Source: Acanthopleura granulata
Lineage: Eukaryota > Mollusca > Polyplacophora > Chitonida > Chitonidae
Reading direction: 5' to 3'
Assembly: GCA_016165875.1 (NCBI GenBank)
Contig: JABBOT010000012.1
Coordinates: 8,525,534-8,589,533, forward strand
Length of the DNA: 64,000 nucleotides
The notes beneath the pieces are model-generated. The model saw nothing but the letters and a program-made list of their open reading frames with translations. It ran no database searches and had not been told where the DNA came from. The number at the start of each line of letters is the position of its first letter. Within the stretch, counting starts at the first letter, position 1. This document shows positions 12,101 to 24,355 of this stretch, piece by piece. Both the position numbers and the translations under genes were made by a program.

Positions 12101-14244
12101 TATTATGGAATATTTGTACGTTTACAAAGATTTGCCCATGTAACACTTAATAAAGTGCACCATCCGTAACCAGTGGACATAAAACTGAAAACTCCCTGAT
12201 GATTGTTAGGAAAGTCTCATTGTTCACCGGAATAGAACATGGGAAAGGGGCGGGGCGACCTAAAAGACAAACGTGTGCTTTGGGATGTAAGTGAATAAAA
12301 TTATTTCACAAACAGGGTGTCAATTTAGAGTATTTATGAGCACGTGAGGGTAAAAGTAATACGCCTGTCCTGTGTAGTACAAATCAGTGTGCATGTAGGC
12401 AGGGATTGGGACTTAACGACGTGCTAGAGACTATGTGACTTATACTGTTAGGTTTATGGGGGCGGGAGCAGCTGAAAGAGCCCGGGAAAAATTAGCCCAC
12501 TGGCCTGGAACCTGACATACCTTCTGAGTAAAAGTAACGGCACGTGGATTCAAGCAGAAGACCTCATTGTCCACAGGCCTATTGGCTCCGTGCCTGGGAG
12601 AATTATAAGATACCACTACCTACGCATCGATATGAAGAGTTAGAATAAAACCTGTACGGAGGTAAATTGACAAGGAGTTCGATTCCACCGGTTGACCATT
12701 TGTTAACTATTACGACTGTTGTATTCTCTGTGCTGTAGTTTTATATATTTTATACTCGCAATTTACAACCTGGCAGGAAACGGAGCGTGGTTCACTGGTG
12801 AGACGTTTTAATTCCAACTGATGGTACAAGGGTTTCGGGTTCAGCCCCGGGCTTGGACAGGGATTTTCTATTATCCTTTGGCATCAATGTTTGTGGGGGC
12901 ATGGCGATCGACGACAGCGATCGAGAGGCAGTTTGCACAGTCACACATTCCTTGATGGGCATCTACCTTTCAGCAAAATGACGTCGTTAGAACCGGGAGA
13001 TTTGCATTAGTTCTCTCTGACATTCGCCGTTATCGTAACACATCCACCAAATCAATTTCGTCTCACTCAAAGAGCATGGTAAACATTTTTTAACATAACC
13101 TAGTGATTCACACAATGTTGATGCAAACGGAGGCCATTTACGGGTTGACAGCAGCTAACAACATAGACAGGGTTTGTGAAACACACCATAGAAGTTAATA
13201 TACAGTCAGAGGTAATGATGATGATTTATTAGGGCTGTTATATGTACCTCTCTTCTGATTTCCGTTACGTCATACATGGAAGAGCAGTCTGTGGTAAGCA
13301 TTATACATGCACCCGCAGCAATATGTTTCCATATTGCTCCCATTATCATGAAAAGCACGGCTTTCTGCTGTCATTCCATTGGCTGTTGATTGATTTGTTC
13401 GAACTCATACATGGGTGTGGTCGAACAAAGGGATTCTCCACTCGCATCTCTCAGATACAGATATTGAAGATAGAGCTCTTTTAAAGTCCACATCCATCCA
13501 CACCGTTTTATTGTTGAGTTTTATACTCCCTCCATTTTTCATTGAAGCGATCATAAACTCTCCTTGTCCACTTATTCTTGAGTAACGTTAACACTTCCAT
13601 TGTATGCGCTCACATTTATGCCACCAGCTCTAAATTGATAATGCCTGTCTATAACGAACAATGCCTGCGATGATTTTACGAACCTTACCATATGCAATGG
13701 CGGAAATGTGCTGCAATTCTTTCAGTTGCCTAACGTGTATTTTAATGTGGTTTGTACCGCGTAATAAATATATTTATGCCCGTACGACGTTGTTGGATGT
13801 AATATATTGTCAAAACATTCTCTTTTCTGAGACAGAGTTTTGATAACTGACTCATAGGTGTTTTGCAGGGAATACTGGTTACACTTTTTCAAAACTTGTA
13901 AAACCTAAGTGTAAAAAGAATCAAGGTGGATTTAAAGAAGTAAGCATGTGATCGAAATTTATTACACAAGGCTCAAGTAAATAAATGGCTATGTTCAACG
14001 GATATTGTTGAAGAAACAGTTTAACTATGAAAGTGAAAGCATAGTTAATAAATTATTATATTTACGGTGAATGAAATTTCTTTCTGCAGGCTTAAATAAG
14101 AAGAAAGCGTTTTTTAGTCTTGCTTGTTATAGTCAGAAGGGAAAATCATCTTTAAAGGTGAACTGTCCTGACTGATCATATTTTTCGGGCGAAAAAAAGC
14201 TTGATATTCTCTAATCGTTTATCTGCCGTTGATGCCCCTCTTGT
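9151..14244. other. No supported gene
   Basis: Five kilobases without a gene or intact repeat that I can recognise. Open frames are under about 105 codons and overlap antisense frames. A tRNA-like box pair occurs at about 12,788-12,845 and is listed separately. Confidence 0.55.
12785..12850 (+). mobile_element. Possible tRNA-like head of a SINE
   Basis: TGGTTCACTGG (A-box-like) is followed about 34 bases later by GGGTTCAGCCCC (B-box-like), a spacing typical of tRNA-type internal promoters. No cloverleaf can be drawn and the downstream body matches nothing else in the window. Low-confidence call. Confidence 0.25.
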
Positions 14245-14245
14245 G

Positions 14246-14345
14246 AATGAATGAATGATTATGACTTAACGCCACTTCGGCATTGTTTCAGCCATATTGC
14301 GGCGAAAACATGTTCAAGCTAGGAGTTAGTTCACCCTAGTGTAGG
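14246..14345 (-). mobile_element. LINE 3'-tail fragment
   Basis: (TGAA)n, then 'gattatgacttaacgccact', 'cagccatattgcggcg' and 'aacatgttcaagc-aggag'. This matches the inverted 3' end of the LINE at 38,587-38,665, including the block beyond the tail core, so it is best read as a severely 5'-truncated LINE copy inserted on the minus strand. Confidence 0.75.
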
Positions 14346-16655
14346 ATGTCATAGTGGCAGTGTGCCGTTGTGAGCAGCAAAAAACTGTGGTAATGACCCA
14401 CCGAATTACGACGGAATTAGTTCTTATGACATCCCATTGGACCCTTCCATGCGACGAAAATTTATAATTGAGGAGTTTATTTTTATTCTACATATAAACT
14501 AGTAAACATTTGGCCTCAAAACCGGAAATACTACAATTACGTCCCTCGTATTTGGCACACTAGCGCCATCCAGGCGCAGACAAGCGATATGCCATTCGTT
14601 TTCTCTTAATTTTTGGTGTTAAATATATGTTTATTTTCTAGAGTAAAAATACTCATCAGATACCTTTTTTTGCATCATTTTCTTTTATATCATCGTTGTA
14701 TCATTCAGTTAAGCAAAGCGAAATATAAAAACTTAATAGTTCACCTCTAGAGACACAAAGGAAAGAAATTTTTATATTCGTAATTGGAGAGAACAAAAAT
14801 TAGGGATTTTTCTTCGTTGTTTTTACTATATTTACATGTTTCGTGAACGACCAACAGAGTAACTGAGTAGAAAAACTTGAGATGAAAATGCTTACTATTT
14901 ATTAGTTGATTATCTATATGGTTAAAATAACCAGTTATGTGGAAGCCATTACCATCTTGCATTATAACAAAACACTAAAAGCCCCAACCATATATATAAA
15001 CAGACACACAAGAAACTGAGTAAGGGACAAATTCAATCGCATCCAAACTCAGTCGTTAACGATGCTCGTACCTTGCACACAAATACGCTGAAATACTTGA
15101 AGAGAGGATCCAAACAGAGTTCGGTGGAACGTGACTCTACCAGTAGTAGTATATTTGGATGTAAGCTATGGTAGGTTTAGGTAATGGTATCAGTATCCCA
15201 TATAATAAGCATATGTTACGTTATGGTTATATTTGCAAACATTCATTGGACCTGTTATGTATATCATTTTGTCTGGCGCATTTCGTCTTTGAACGTGACT
15301 ATTACAGAGCGGTCTGTTTACAGCAAGTGTAATTCTACAGAAAATATCTCTTTTATAAATATTACAATTACGGGAAAACAAAATGTTTTTTTTACATTAT
15401 TTGCAACTCTAGGCAAAAATTGTTTTTGCTTTAGACCAAAAGAATTTTTTTTTCCATGTCCCCTCCACGGTTCGGTAGATTCTTGAAAGTCTCGTATAAA
15501 TATTCGAAAAACAAAATGATAAAAACTTTGCTCTTTACAGGCAAGGGACATGTACCATTGAAACTGTCAGCGAAAAGTTACATAAAAGCTTTTCTTCCGT
15601 TTATTAATTTTTTTTTGGAAAAGAATTTTGCTCAATTTTAAATAGTGTTTCCAATTCCGGTAAAAGTTTTTACCGAAAAAAGTGATCATAGTTAAAACAG
15701 GTAACGTGACCTAATCAACATGGCTACAACATACAAGAGAAGTTTTCCAACATAAGTGTATATAATCAAATATGACGGTCAGGTCATATGACCTATGAGT
15801 TTCAAATTTTAATTCACACTAAAATAACCTGACGGTCTTAGCATGGGCCAAGTTTTCTTTGTCCTTAGCGACCTGTACGAGGGCCTCAAAATCGATGAAG
15901 AATAATAAAAATGTATAAATATAAATTGATTCAAAAATGAAATGGCCTGTCAGTCCCTTACTAAAATCCAAATAAATTATAGCTGTTTCTGAATTCACTG
16001 ATAAATACATATTAACCCTGTGGTAAAAGTATAAAGCCTAGCTATTACATATCCACTTAAAAAGTATTAAATATACAAATATCAAGTTAAAGTATTGCTG
16101 TGAATTTTGAAGCATGCTTTTACCCTTAGTTCTAATAACTTCCCGGACCACGCACTGGTTTTGTCAATCGTTAGGTTTTTGCAGGGAATTTGTGTTCTGG
16201 CGTCATATCCGGCTACCGGTTCTGTGACCACATCTGGAAACTTCAAAAGGTCTGGAAGACAGCTTAAAATGATAGAATGAAAATCTAAGAGTAATTTGAT
16301 GACAAAACATCAACTTTGTTCTACCATGAAAATGACATTGTCATTCGTAACAAGAAAATTATTCTCCTTGTAAAGCCACAAAACTGAGCTTTAAAGAGGA
16401 TGTCTTGAGATTAATTTAGCTTAAAATGTTTTGAGCGTTTGATCATGCGAATTGAAAGCCGAATTTGATTTTTCCTTGAAATAGACATAATACCTTTGTT
16501 TTTTACAGGATCATCGTTGATGGCCTTCTGTTTTTGTCAGCCAGATGTTTTATTTAAAACCAGGTTTTCACGAAGACAACGGGTGTTCAGATAAAATATT
16601 ATTGTCTTATATAGCGATTGTCAGATATTTTGTAAACACCGGCGGAAATTTGACG
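14346..16655. other. No supported gene
   Basis: AT-rich sequence with no recognisable gene or repeat. Overlapping frames on opposite strands near 15.18-15.65 kb have no domain signature. Confidence 0.55.
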
Positions 16656-16659
16656 ACTG

Positions 16660-18540
16660 ATTCACCTATATAGCATCCAGTCCGTTCTTGATCAGCGATG
16701 ACGAATTCTTGAATCCAGCTTATGCCTTTTTGGAAATGACCCCATGCAGCCAGATGGGAAATCGTCCCCTTGTCGCTCATGCCGATTGCCAACCTGCTCA
16801 CAGTGACAGATCTACCAGTATGCAGTTGAAGTCGTTATATAACAGGTCTTATAACAGGTAAAAATATATATAAGTTACTAACCATGAGCGTCCACTGTGA
16901 CTTATCTTAAAAAAAAAGTTTCTAAAAAATGTGCAAACCAAGATAGAAATCGAACTCCAGAAGGTAAAGTGTCAGCTGGATTGATAGTCACGCGAATTAC
17001 GGCTGTGCTGTATGGAAGTACGATATACAGGCCGTGAACTATGGTGAATATGCATTTCCACTTACCCGAGAAAATATTTCATTCTTTCACATTACAAAAA
17101 TATGATTACATGAACCAACATGATGCTTTGCACTAGATTAGAACTCTCCAGCTTGACATCAAAGACGCAAAAATGATTTGGTTCACAGTCATGTTTTTAT
17201 CATGATGAGAATTCCTTCAGCAAAACGCCCTAAAACGCCTTTGACCTTACGTTTAACTTCCGATAAAACAAAAAAGTTGGAATCACACGACATGTGTAAT
17301 ATGCCTTCTGAACGCCGATGGTTTTCTCATGGGTCTGTTCTAGGCCAGAACCGTCGAGTACCTGAAACGTGGTTCAGCGTTAAACCTGCTAAAATGAAAT
17401 GAATAAACAGATAAGCGCGAGTGGGACTGTTTACACAGCAACAACTACATAACCAGTCTGTTTCCTGTTTAAAAACCGTATTCAGTCTTTATGAAAAATG
17501 AAAAAAAAAAATCATACGACACATTTATTCCCTGCCGAGCGTTGAATTGAAATCAGAAACTGTACCTGACCATGCATAAGGCCTATTCAATAAAGGTTGT
17601 GAACAGAACATTGGAACCTGATCTGCAAATATAACCGGGTAAACAATGGCTTATCTATAAGAATGGTGTTTACAAAATCTTTTTTATGGGGAGGAGGGAG
17701 GGGGCTTACTTAGTCCAGCAGCCTGTCTCAAGGCGGAATCATCTCACCCTATACTTTTGGTCTACTTGTCTATTCCAATGAAAATGTATTTATTTGATAG
17801 GTGCTTTACCTCGTACTCAACCCAGGTAAATAGGCTGATGAATAAACAGAATGGCGAGATGTCTGGATGACCAGAAATTACCGATGGGGACTAATGCTTT
17901 ATTCCAACATGACGAATACGTACCCTGTTAAACAGAAGCAACCTGGTTTATTCAGAGGTTGTGTTGTTTGCAATGAGAAGAAATCAATAATTCTGACATC
18001 TACAACTGAATTTGCTTCAAGTTTACAGTGACATTTGTGTACAATGAGATTCTCACTTAATAGTGATAGTCCTTTACACCAAGTTACCTCATCAAATGAC
18101 TGGGTCATTACGGCACAACACCACTTTGGCAGTATATTGCTGCCATATATTGCGACCATGTGACCTTATATAGAAAAAAGTGGAGAACTTTGCTGTAGAG
18201 CAAAATGGTTACGCTCTCCGATGAACAAAGACACTTCTGGGAATCAGGCTGCGTGACTTTATCAAATCTAGGGACACAGCATACCCAGCTGTTACGACGC
18301 CTTCTGGTGACCTCGCGTTGCATTTTGCCTTTAAAGGAATTCCAAATACAGGATAATGCCTTTACGGTACGCATCTGTTAGTGTAGCAACATACAAACTG
18401 AATCTTCTGGCCTTTATGGAACGCAAATACATGTAGAATATAAAATGTAACACCCATTATAGTTGTAGGCGTATCAAAGTAATTTCAACTAAGGTACACC
18501 GCATTAAAAAGTATGTAGTTTAGATAATTTAGTTACCGAT
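16660..18540 (+). repeat. Segmental duplication block X1
   Basis: X1 is collinear with X3 (35,935-38,587). It matches at 'gcatcca' and 'cttgatca' near 16,664/35,942, at 'ctgcaaatataac-gggtaaacaatggcttatctat' near 17,622/36,340, at the 'tgaccagaaa-tacc-atgg' block near 17,868/36,508, and at 'agacacttctggga' near 18,227/36,870. X1 lacks roughly 1.3 kb that X3 has between the 'cagactgaatc' block and the 'tgtaggcgt' block. It carries about 500 bases of its own between 16.85 and 17.4 kb. Confidence 0.85.
18090..18165 (-). mobile_element. LINE-tail fragment inside block X1
   Basis: A diverged tail: 'ggcacaacaccactttggca' and 'gccatatattgcgacc'. It sits at the same relative position in X1, X2, X3 and X4, just before the conserved 'agacacttctgggaa' block. 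The insertion therefore predates the duplications. Confidence 0.6.
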
Positions 18541-21020
18541 CATTTTTTTGTGTATTTAGGGCATTATGTTTCTAAATTCCATTAATTTTTTTAGATTTAT
18601 CTAACATTTTCGATATTAATCACTTCTTTACCAAAACAAGCAAATGCAATGAAAGTCCCAGCTGGCCAAACTGTTCTAAAATACAGCTCTGAAACAGATT
18701 TGTTAAAGCAGTATTATACACATGCATAAATTAACATTTGATGTTTTATTAACCAAAGTGAAATGTTAAAATATTAACTCATTTCAGCACAGAGACTGAA
18801 AGCTGAACAGCGACGACAGTATTTTGGCCAGAGAGAGTGACACTTTAACAAAATGTTGTATGTGCACAAACGTCAATTTAAAATCAAATTTAAAAAATTA
18901 AAGTCGTAGCCATATAAAGGAACACAAATGAGACCGTCTTGCTAAGTATGCACAAACTATCATAATGCTGAGGGAAGGTCAAACTATAAGAAAACAAAGA
19001 AATGACCAACCTAAGCAAAATTATTTTATGGAGAAACATCGATTTTTGATGAGCCGCTTAAAATGCTGTTTTTTAAAATTTAATTCACAATGTTATACGG
19101 AAAGGGCGGTCAGTATATTATTGTCACTTCGGGGTGCATATTTCACACTCCAGAAACACGCATAAATGCCATGTCAGTGTTTCAGAGTGTTTCTATGAAG
19201 TATTCAGTTGCAGGTCAACTTTCGTCCTGTGACTCAGCGCACTGCTGTTTGTGATCATCAACCTCCGTGTCAATGTCTGCGTGTGGTGAGGCTGAGTCTG
19301 GTATGGGAAAGCACCCTTCAGTTTAGCACTGTGTTCTCTGTCCCAAGGGAGCTTCATAAAGCCATAAAATATCTTCCTTTGTCTTTTTTGAGTCTCATAT
19401 TTAACTAGCTGAATGCACCCTAATCCTAGAAAGCCGTAGGTTTCAGTGCTCAATCTAGTGGCACACACAAGTACGTGTTCAAACAGAAACAAAAGCGGGC
19501 AATGATTTTCGCCATAAACGATTGCAAACATTTGTGCAGGAGTTCAGAATGTTGAAGTGTGGAGGTTTTTATGCTCACGTCCGTGACTCCGGTTAATTGA
19601 CCGACTACCATCGGAATATTCCGCCTGGAAAGGTCTTTGAAACACAAAAACACACAGCTCCCTAGTTCGTTTGTACGAAGCTGTGATTATTCTAACGGAA
19701 TTTTGTTCGATTACCCTCTCCCCTTAACTACCTCGCATGGGCTACATAGAAACTATCGCACTTATGTATAATGGGATTCCAAAGGTGGGAATTGTTTAAT
19801 GAAATTCACTTTTTATAAGTTTAGACCCGCCTAAAGTAATTCTTATCTAGGTTGTATAGTGTATTGTTTTTCGGCCTTTGCTCTGAACATTTGATACTTA
19901 CACGGCGGCGTCCAGTTTTATCCTGGGAGGAAACCGGGCAGAGCCAAGGGGAAACGTTTGCTGGCAGACCTTATAGGCTGGACTTAACTCGCAGCGACCG
20001 CTTCTGTTTCCTGGGCATTCGAGGGCGATCTCATAACTGAATGCTGCTGTATTACAAGACGCATAATGGTATCTTAATCTTGAACCAGACTACCCATGGC
20101 GCGGGAAGAGTTATCCCATTGCAGCATTTCATTGTTGCTTGTCTGTTGCAAAACGCGTGTATCGTTCGTAGCAATGGCAGTTAAAACCCTACATATACCC
20201 CACGCTATGTATCATCCGCTATTCTCTTTTTTCATTACAAGAAATTTGTTATCTGCATATATAACCCAGAAAAAGTGAGGGAGAATTCAAGGTTTTCAAG
20301 TCACCAAAGCAGACTGGCTTCCCTAATTGCGTAGCACTCTTAATTTGTGGCCAGATTGGGCAATCAATTCGCGGTTTGCTTTTGGTCTGTAATTACAACA
20401 ATGGTAATTATCCAAGACTGACTTTATCAATTGTCCTAACGATCTTGTGCTTTTGATGCTACATAATGCAAAAATAACAACATTCTTATAGCATTTTCCT
20501 CAAAGGCATAATATCACGTATCAAATCACGCATACAAGTAAGTGATTCTTTTGTTGAATGAGAAAAACAATGACTGAATGAGATATTTCAAAATGACAGA
20601 AATAATTACTTTGATATACCATTCTTTTTGTTAAAAAATTTCCAGGGATATCTTAGGAACCCTTTCAAGCATTGAACACAGCGACAGATAACCCCAAAAA
20701 TCGTCCATTTCCCATTCTTCGACTTTAATTGCTCAATGAAATTACATCTGCTTTTGAGAAGTTACAATAGACAAATATGTAAATAAAATAATTAGGTGAT
20801 TAAAATATATTAAGCGTTATAAAAATTTAGAACAATCGACACTCAAATCCGAGCCAAGACACTCTCTCACAACAACAAGAGACACTTTCAGACTGATTGG
20901 TTTAGCTTAAGCAGATTTCCGTGTGTAATGGTAAATTTTTGGGATGTCAGCATTGGAATGTCACACAAAACATAGACAAATGCTGCTAGAAGAAATTGTT
21001 AGAAGAAACTGGCCATCATG
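18540..21020 (+). repeat. Segmental duplication block Y1
   Basis: Y1 is collinear with Y2 (43,892-47,190) and Y3 (51,600-55,790). Long shared tracts include the region around 'caaacatttgtgcaggagtt' (19,526 / 45,702 / 54,025), 'gaatattccgcctggaaagg' with one variant in Y3, and 'acaacaatggtaattatcca' (20,395). Y1 lacks both the LINE and the MITE present in Y2, so it preserves the unoccupied sites. It carries a SINE of its own at about 19,885. Confidence 0.9.
19885..20036 (-). mobile_element. SINE family 1, in Y1 only
   Basis: Contains 'acttacacggcggcgtccag', 'gggaggaaaccgggcagagcc', 'gctggcagacctt' and 'gacttaactcgcagcgaccgc', which are the inverted SINE body and B-box region. The corresponding site in Y2 (about 46,060-46,100) lacks it while the flanking 'ttacaagacgcataat-gta' is retained. 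This SINE landed after the Y1/Y2 split. Confidence 0.8.
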
Positions 21021-22320
21021 TTTTAAATCAGTCTTGCAGTGAAACTGCTTTAACCACGTGGAGAAGCGATCACAAATCCATACACTTTGTACCCACTGCG
21101 TGGAATGCTCTGTTTTCGTAATCGGCAATGTTATCATGAGTTGGTATGGGGTGTGAATTGCAATGGTAAGTACAGAGGAAACAAGTTTAAAGAAATGTCA
21201 ACATACTGCATTGAGCTGGCAGGTTGATGACGTATGCGTGTCTAAGTCGCAGTTTTCATACTTTGATCTGTATTGACTTCAGTTGATGTGAACAGAAGAA
21301 TAGACTTGCTTTTTGGCGTCTGTTGTGCGGTAACCCGGGCGGAAGGTGTCTGAGGAGCACACTGAGATAAAAACACTTTACTTGCATGACAATGTCCCAA
21401 ACATGTCATAAAGCTAACAAAGGCTTGTGTTCAATTCTTGTGCACATGATATGTAAGCAATCTGAGAATTCGCTGTATGCTTACTTTAAAATGCTTGCTA
21501 CGCAGTCCGCCCCAAAACCTTTGTCATTTCGTTACTAAAGATGGGCCTTTGCATTGGACATTTTGTCATTTACTGAATGAAATGCCGATAAGACGACAGA
21601 GCGTTGACATAACCTGCTGTTTGTGTGTAAACTTAAAATACCTGATCAAGTAAGCAAGAGATACATCACCCTTCAGGTCAGAATTATAACAATAGATGTC
21701 TGGGTTTCGATCTATGTCAAGGCCTCTTTGTGGTAAGAATTATCTGATATTTATTAAAATAATATATCTGGTTATTACATGATATAGTGGTCTTGTACAT
21801 AATTCAACAGAAAACAAAGCTTAAGTAATTTTTACCTAAGCAGTATTAATATGTCACTGATCAAGGAGATGGATGTGGGTTTAAATAATAAAGGTTTTGA
21901 TGACACACCTAAGTATATAATGAGAATGTCATATGACCAATTAAACGAAGATGAATATTAGGTATGTACAGTTCACGGAAAGATATTTATTATCCACGTG
22001 CAGAACATGGGCACGTCTTACCAATCTTGTGACCTGACAGCACGTGGTATGCTCAAATCTCTAAACAACGGTGAATATTGCTCATACATTTTACGTTTAC
22101 TCTCACTGTTTATGACATAAAATAAAACTAATTTAATACAAACAATTCCAGGTAATTCCAATAATAACACAAAATCAAATTCAGATCAACAAAAGTATGC
22201 ATTATTTCCTCGGTGATGTTCAGGTAAAGAAAGAAAGACGAGACTTTGAATGCGACGTCATCCCTTCCACCACTTGTTGGGTCAATGCGACCTCTTTCGG
22301 TCAATGCCATTGTTAACACA
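21020..22320 (+). repeat. Segmental duplication block Z1
   Basis: Collinear with Z2 (47,480-49,020). Shared tracts include 'gataagacgac', 'gtctgggtttcgatct' against 'gtctgggtttgtatct', 'atggatgtgggttta', 'acctgacagcac' against 'gcctgacagcac', and 'ttactctcac-gtttatgaca'. Z1 lacks the SINE and the R3 copy found in Z2. No gene is seen in either. Confidence 0.8.
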
Positions 22321-22404
22321 ATCCGAGGTTATTCATGAGAAATTTTGTCAATAATTTACCAAAGACTGGTGGTTTACTTCGGGCACACCAGTTTTCTTCT
22401 CCAA

Positions 22405-24050
22405 TCATACTGGATGACCAGAAACTACCCATGGTTGACTCGCAACTGACGAAAACCTTGGAAGCTATCCTGTCAAAAAGTAGCAACTCCTTGTATACTC
22501 AGATGTTGGGGTAATTGCACCTGGGACACCTATAGCTGAAATTGCGTATTGTTTACTGTACCTTGTGGATAGAATCAGATTATTACCCATAGTGCTTTAC
22601 ACCAAGCGATCTAATTGCAGTACAGCACATTGCAGCCATATAGTTGCAACCATATGACCTCAGAGATAAACAACTGCCAAACTTCGCTGTAGAACAAAAT
22701 GGTTAACCTGCACGTTCAACGCGAACACTATTGGGAACCATATCGCGTGACTTCCTCGCATACAGGAACAGAGAATCCTCTGACGTAATGACGGCCTTTT
22801 CTTGACCTTTGCTTAGACTTTCTCTTCAAACGAATCCCAAATATAGGATAATGGTATTGCGGTAAGCATTTGCTATTATGGAAAATTACACACTGAATCT
22901 TCTTTTCAAAACAGGGCAATCAGAGGCGATGGTTAAGACTTTGGTTCACATAAAGCATCTTATCAAAATCCAACTTCATGTTTGCACACGAAGTTAACGA
23001 TACAAAATGTGTGTGGTCGATAAACTGTGGCTGTTGTCCTTAGGATAATCCTATTATAGCATCCAATTTAGATAAATTAGCGGGTAAACCTATTCACAAC
23101 CATCATATTCTATTTATCTATTTATTTGATTGGTGTTTTACGCCGTACTGAAGAATATTACATTTACACGTCGACGACCGGCATTATGGTGAGAGGAAGT
23201 CGGGAACAGCCAGGGCAAACCCATAGCAGGTTGCTGGCGGGCTTTCCCACTCACGACCGCCGAGGAAGGCAGGATAAACTAGACTTGAACTCACAGAGAT
23301 GGCTGTGGTAGGTGACACGAGGGTCATTACCCCGCACTAGCGCGATAACTTTTGTTATGATAAATCAGTGTTGTTTATCAACATTTGATATAGACTATTC
23401 ACAGAATTTGCATATTGCACATGTATTTATCGCACATTTACAATCCGGCCATGCCGAAACTTAATCAGATAGTTCATGTGCATTTCGCTCTTTACATGTG
23501 TCTGTAGGATAAAATTATTTTCTCACAGTATGTATCGGATTTATCAGGGTTATGTATCGTTGATATGGTGTACTGAGTAGAGCTCGTTCAAATGCTTGTT
23601 CTACTGGCTTGTTACAAAACTTATTTACTTTTCTTAGACCTCCTTTCCTCATCAGACCTGACCTCATCGGCCACGAAGCAGACCGTCAGCAGAAGAAACA
23701 ATCCAATCCTGCACTCAACGAATCAGACTCCCAATACAAAATATTTCTCCATTATATTTTTAGTCTTTTGCCAAACAACTTTAAAGGATTTTTGTATAAA
23801 TTTTACAGGCATACTTATATGAATCGCCAGTTGAAATTACATTGTACATGCCATTCGATTCTTTATACTGTAGGTTCGAATGAACAAATAAGTCGTATAT
23901 ATAATCTGTCTTCCCAAACTTATCTTTTTGCTGGTACTGGCTGACGTAGCATTTTCCTAGACGAGAACCAGACGATTGGATTAGAAAACGGGACCTCATT
24001 GGACAAGGGTCTGGTAGACGGAACACTCAGCCATGAATATTGAACAAGTA
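22405..24050 (+). repeat. Segmental duplication block X2
   Basis: X2 begins at the 'tggatgaccagaaactaccc' block and runs to about 24,050. It is collinear with X3 and X4 through 'cgaatcccaaatataggata' and the 'ctggctgacgtagcatttt' block. It contains its own SINE insertion (23,113-23,346). Open frames of 76-111 codons at 23.59-23.94 kb overlap each other and are not maintained in X3 or X4, so they are not genes. Confidence 0.85.
23113..23346 (-). mobile_element. SINE family 1, near full length, in X2 only
   Basis: Read on the minus strand, it has a decayed tRNA-like head at its right end ('gcactagcgcgataac' on plus), the B-box region 'gacttgaactcacag', the body with 'aggttgctggcgggctttcc', and a 3' tail 'gattggtgttttacgccgta' next to (TATT)n-like sequence. 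X3 has no SINE at the matching position (about 37,260). Transcription would be by RNA polymerase III and mobilisation would need a LINE. Confidence 0.9.
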
Positions 24051-24355
24051 AATAATTCATTCATTTTAGTCTATCGCTGCGCATGCTTTTACGGGAAATT
24101 ATTCCTCGTCTGCCTTAAATCAGAGTATTCATTCTTTGAAGACATGTAGCAAGCCAAACAGTGTGAAACAAAAGTTCCATGGATTACAAGGATAAGCCGA
24201 TAAGCCCTCGAGGGTCGTGATCTTCCGGTAATACCAGACACAGTAAGGCAGCGAACTAAATAAGAATGGATTTTCGAGGATTCTCAGTGCTCTACGAGGG
24301 TTGTGCAGTTTTTATAGGGGCTTCCTCTCTGTTTATCTGACAAAAACAGAACGTA

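Noticed and set aside
12785..12850. A functional tRNA gene
   Set aside because: Only A- and B-box-like motifs are present; no cloverleaf, acceptor stem or anticodon arm can be drawn.
23609..23944. 111-codon frame in X2
   Set aside because: Lies in duplicated block X; the equivalent regions of X3 and X4 do not keep the frame.
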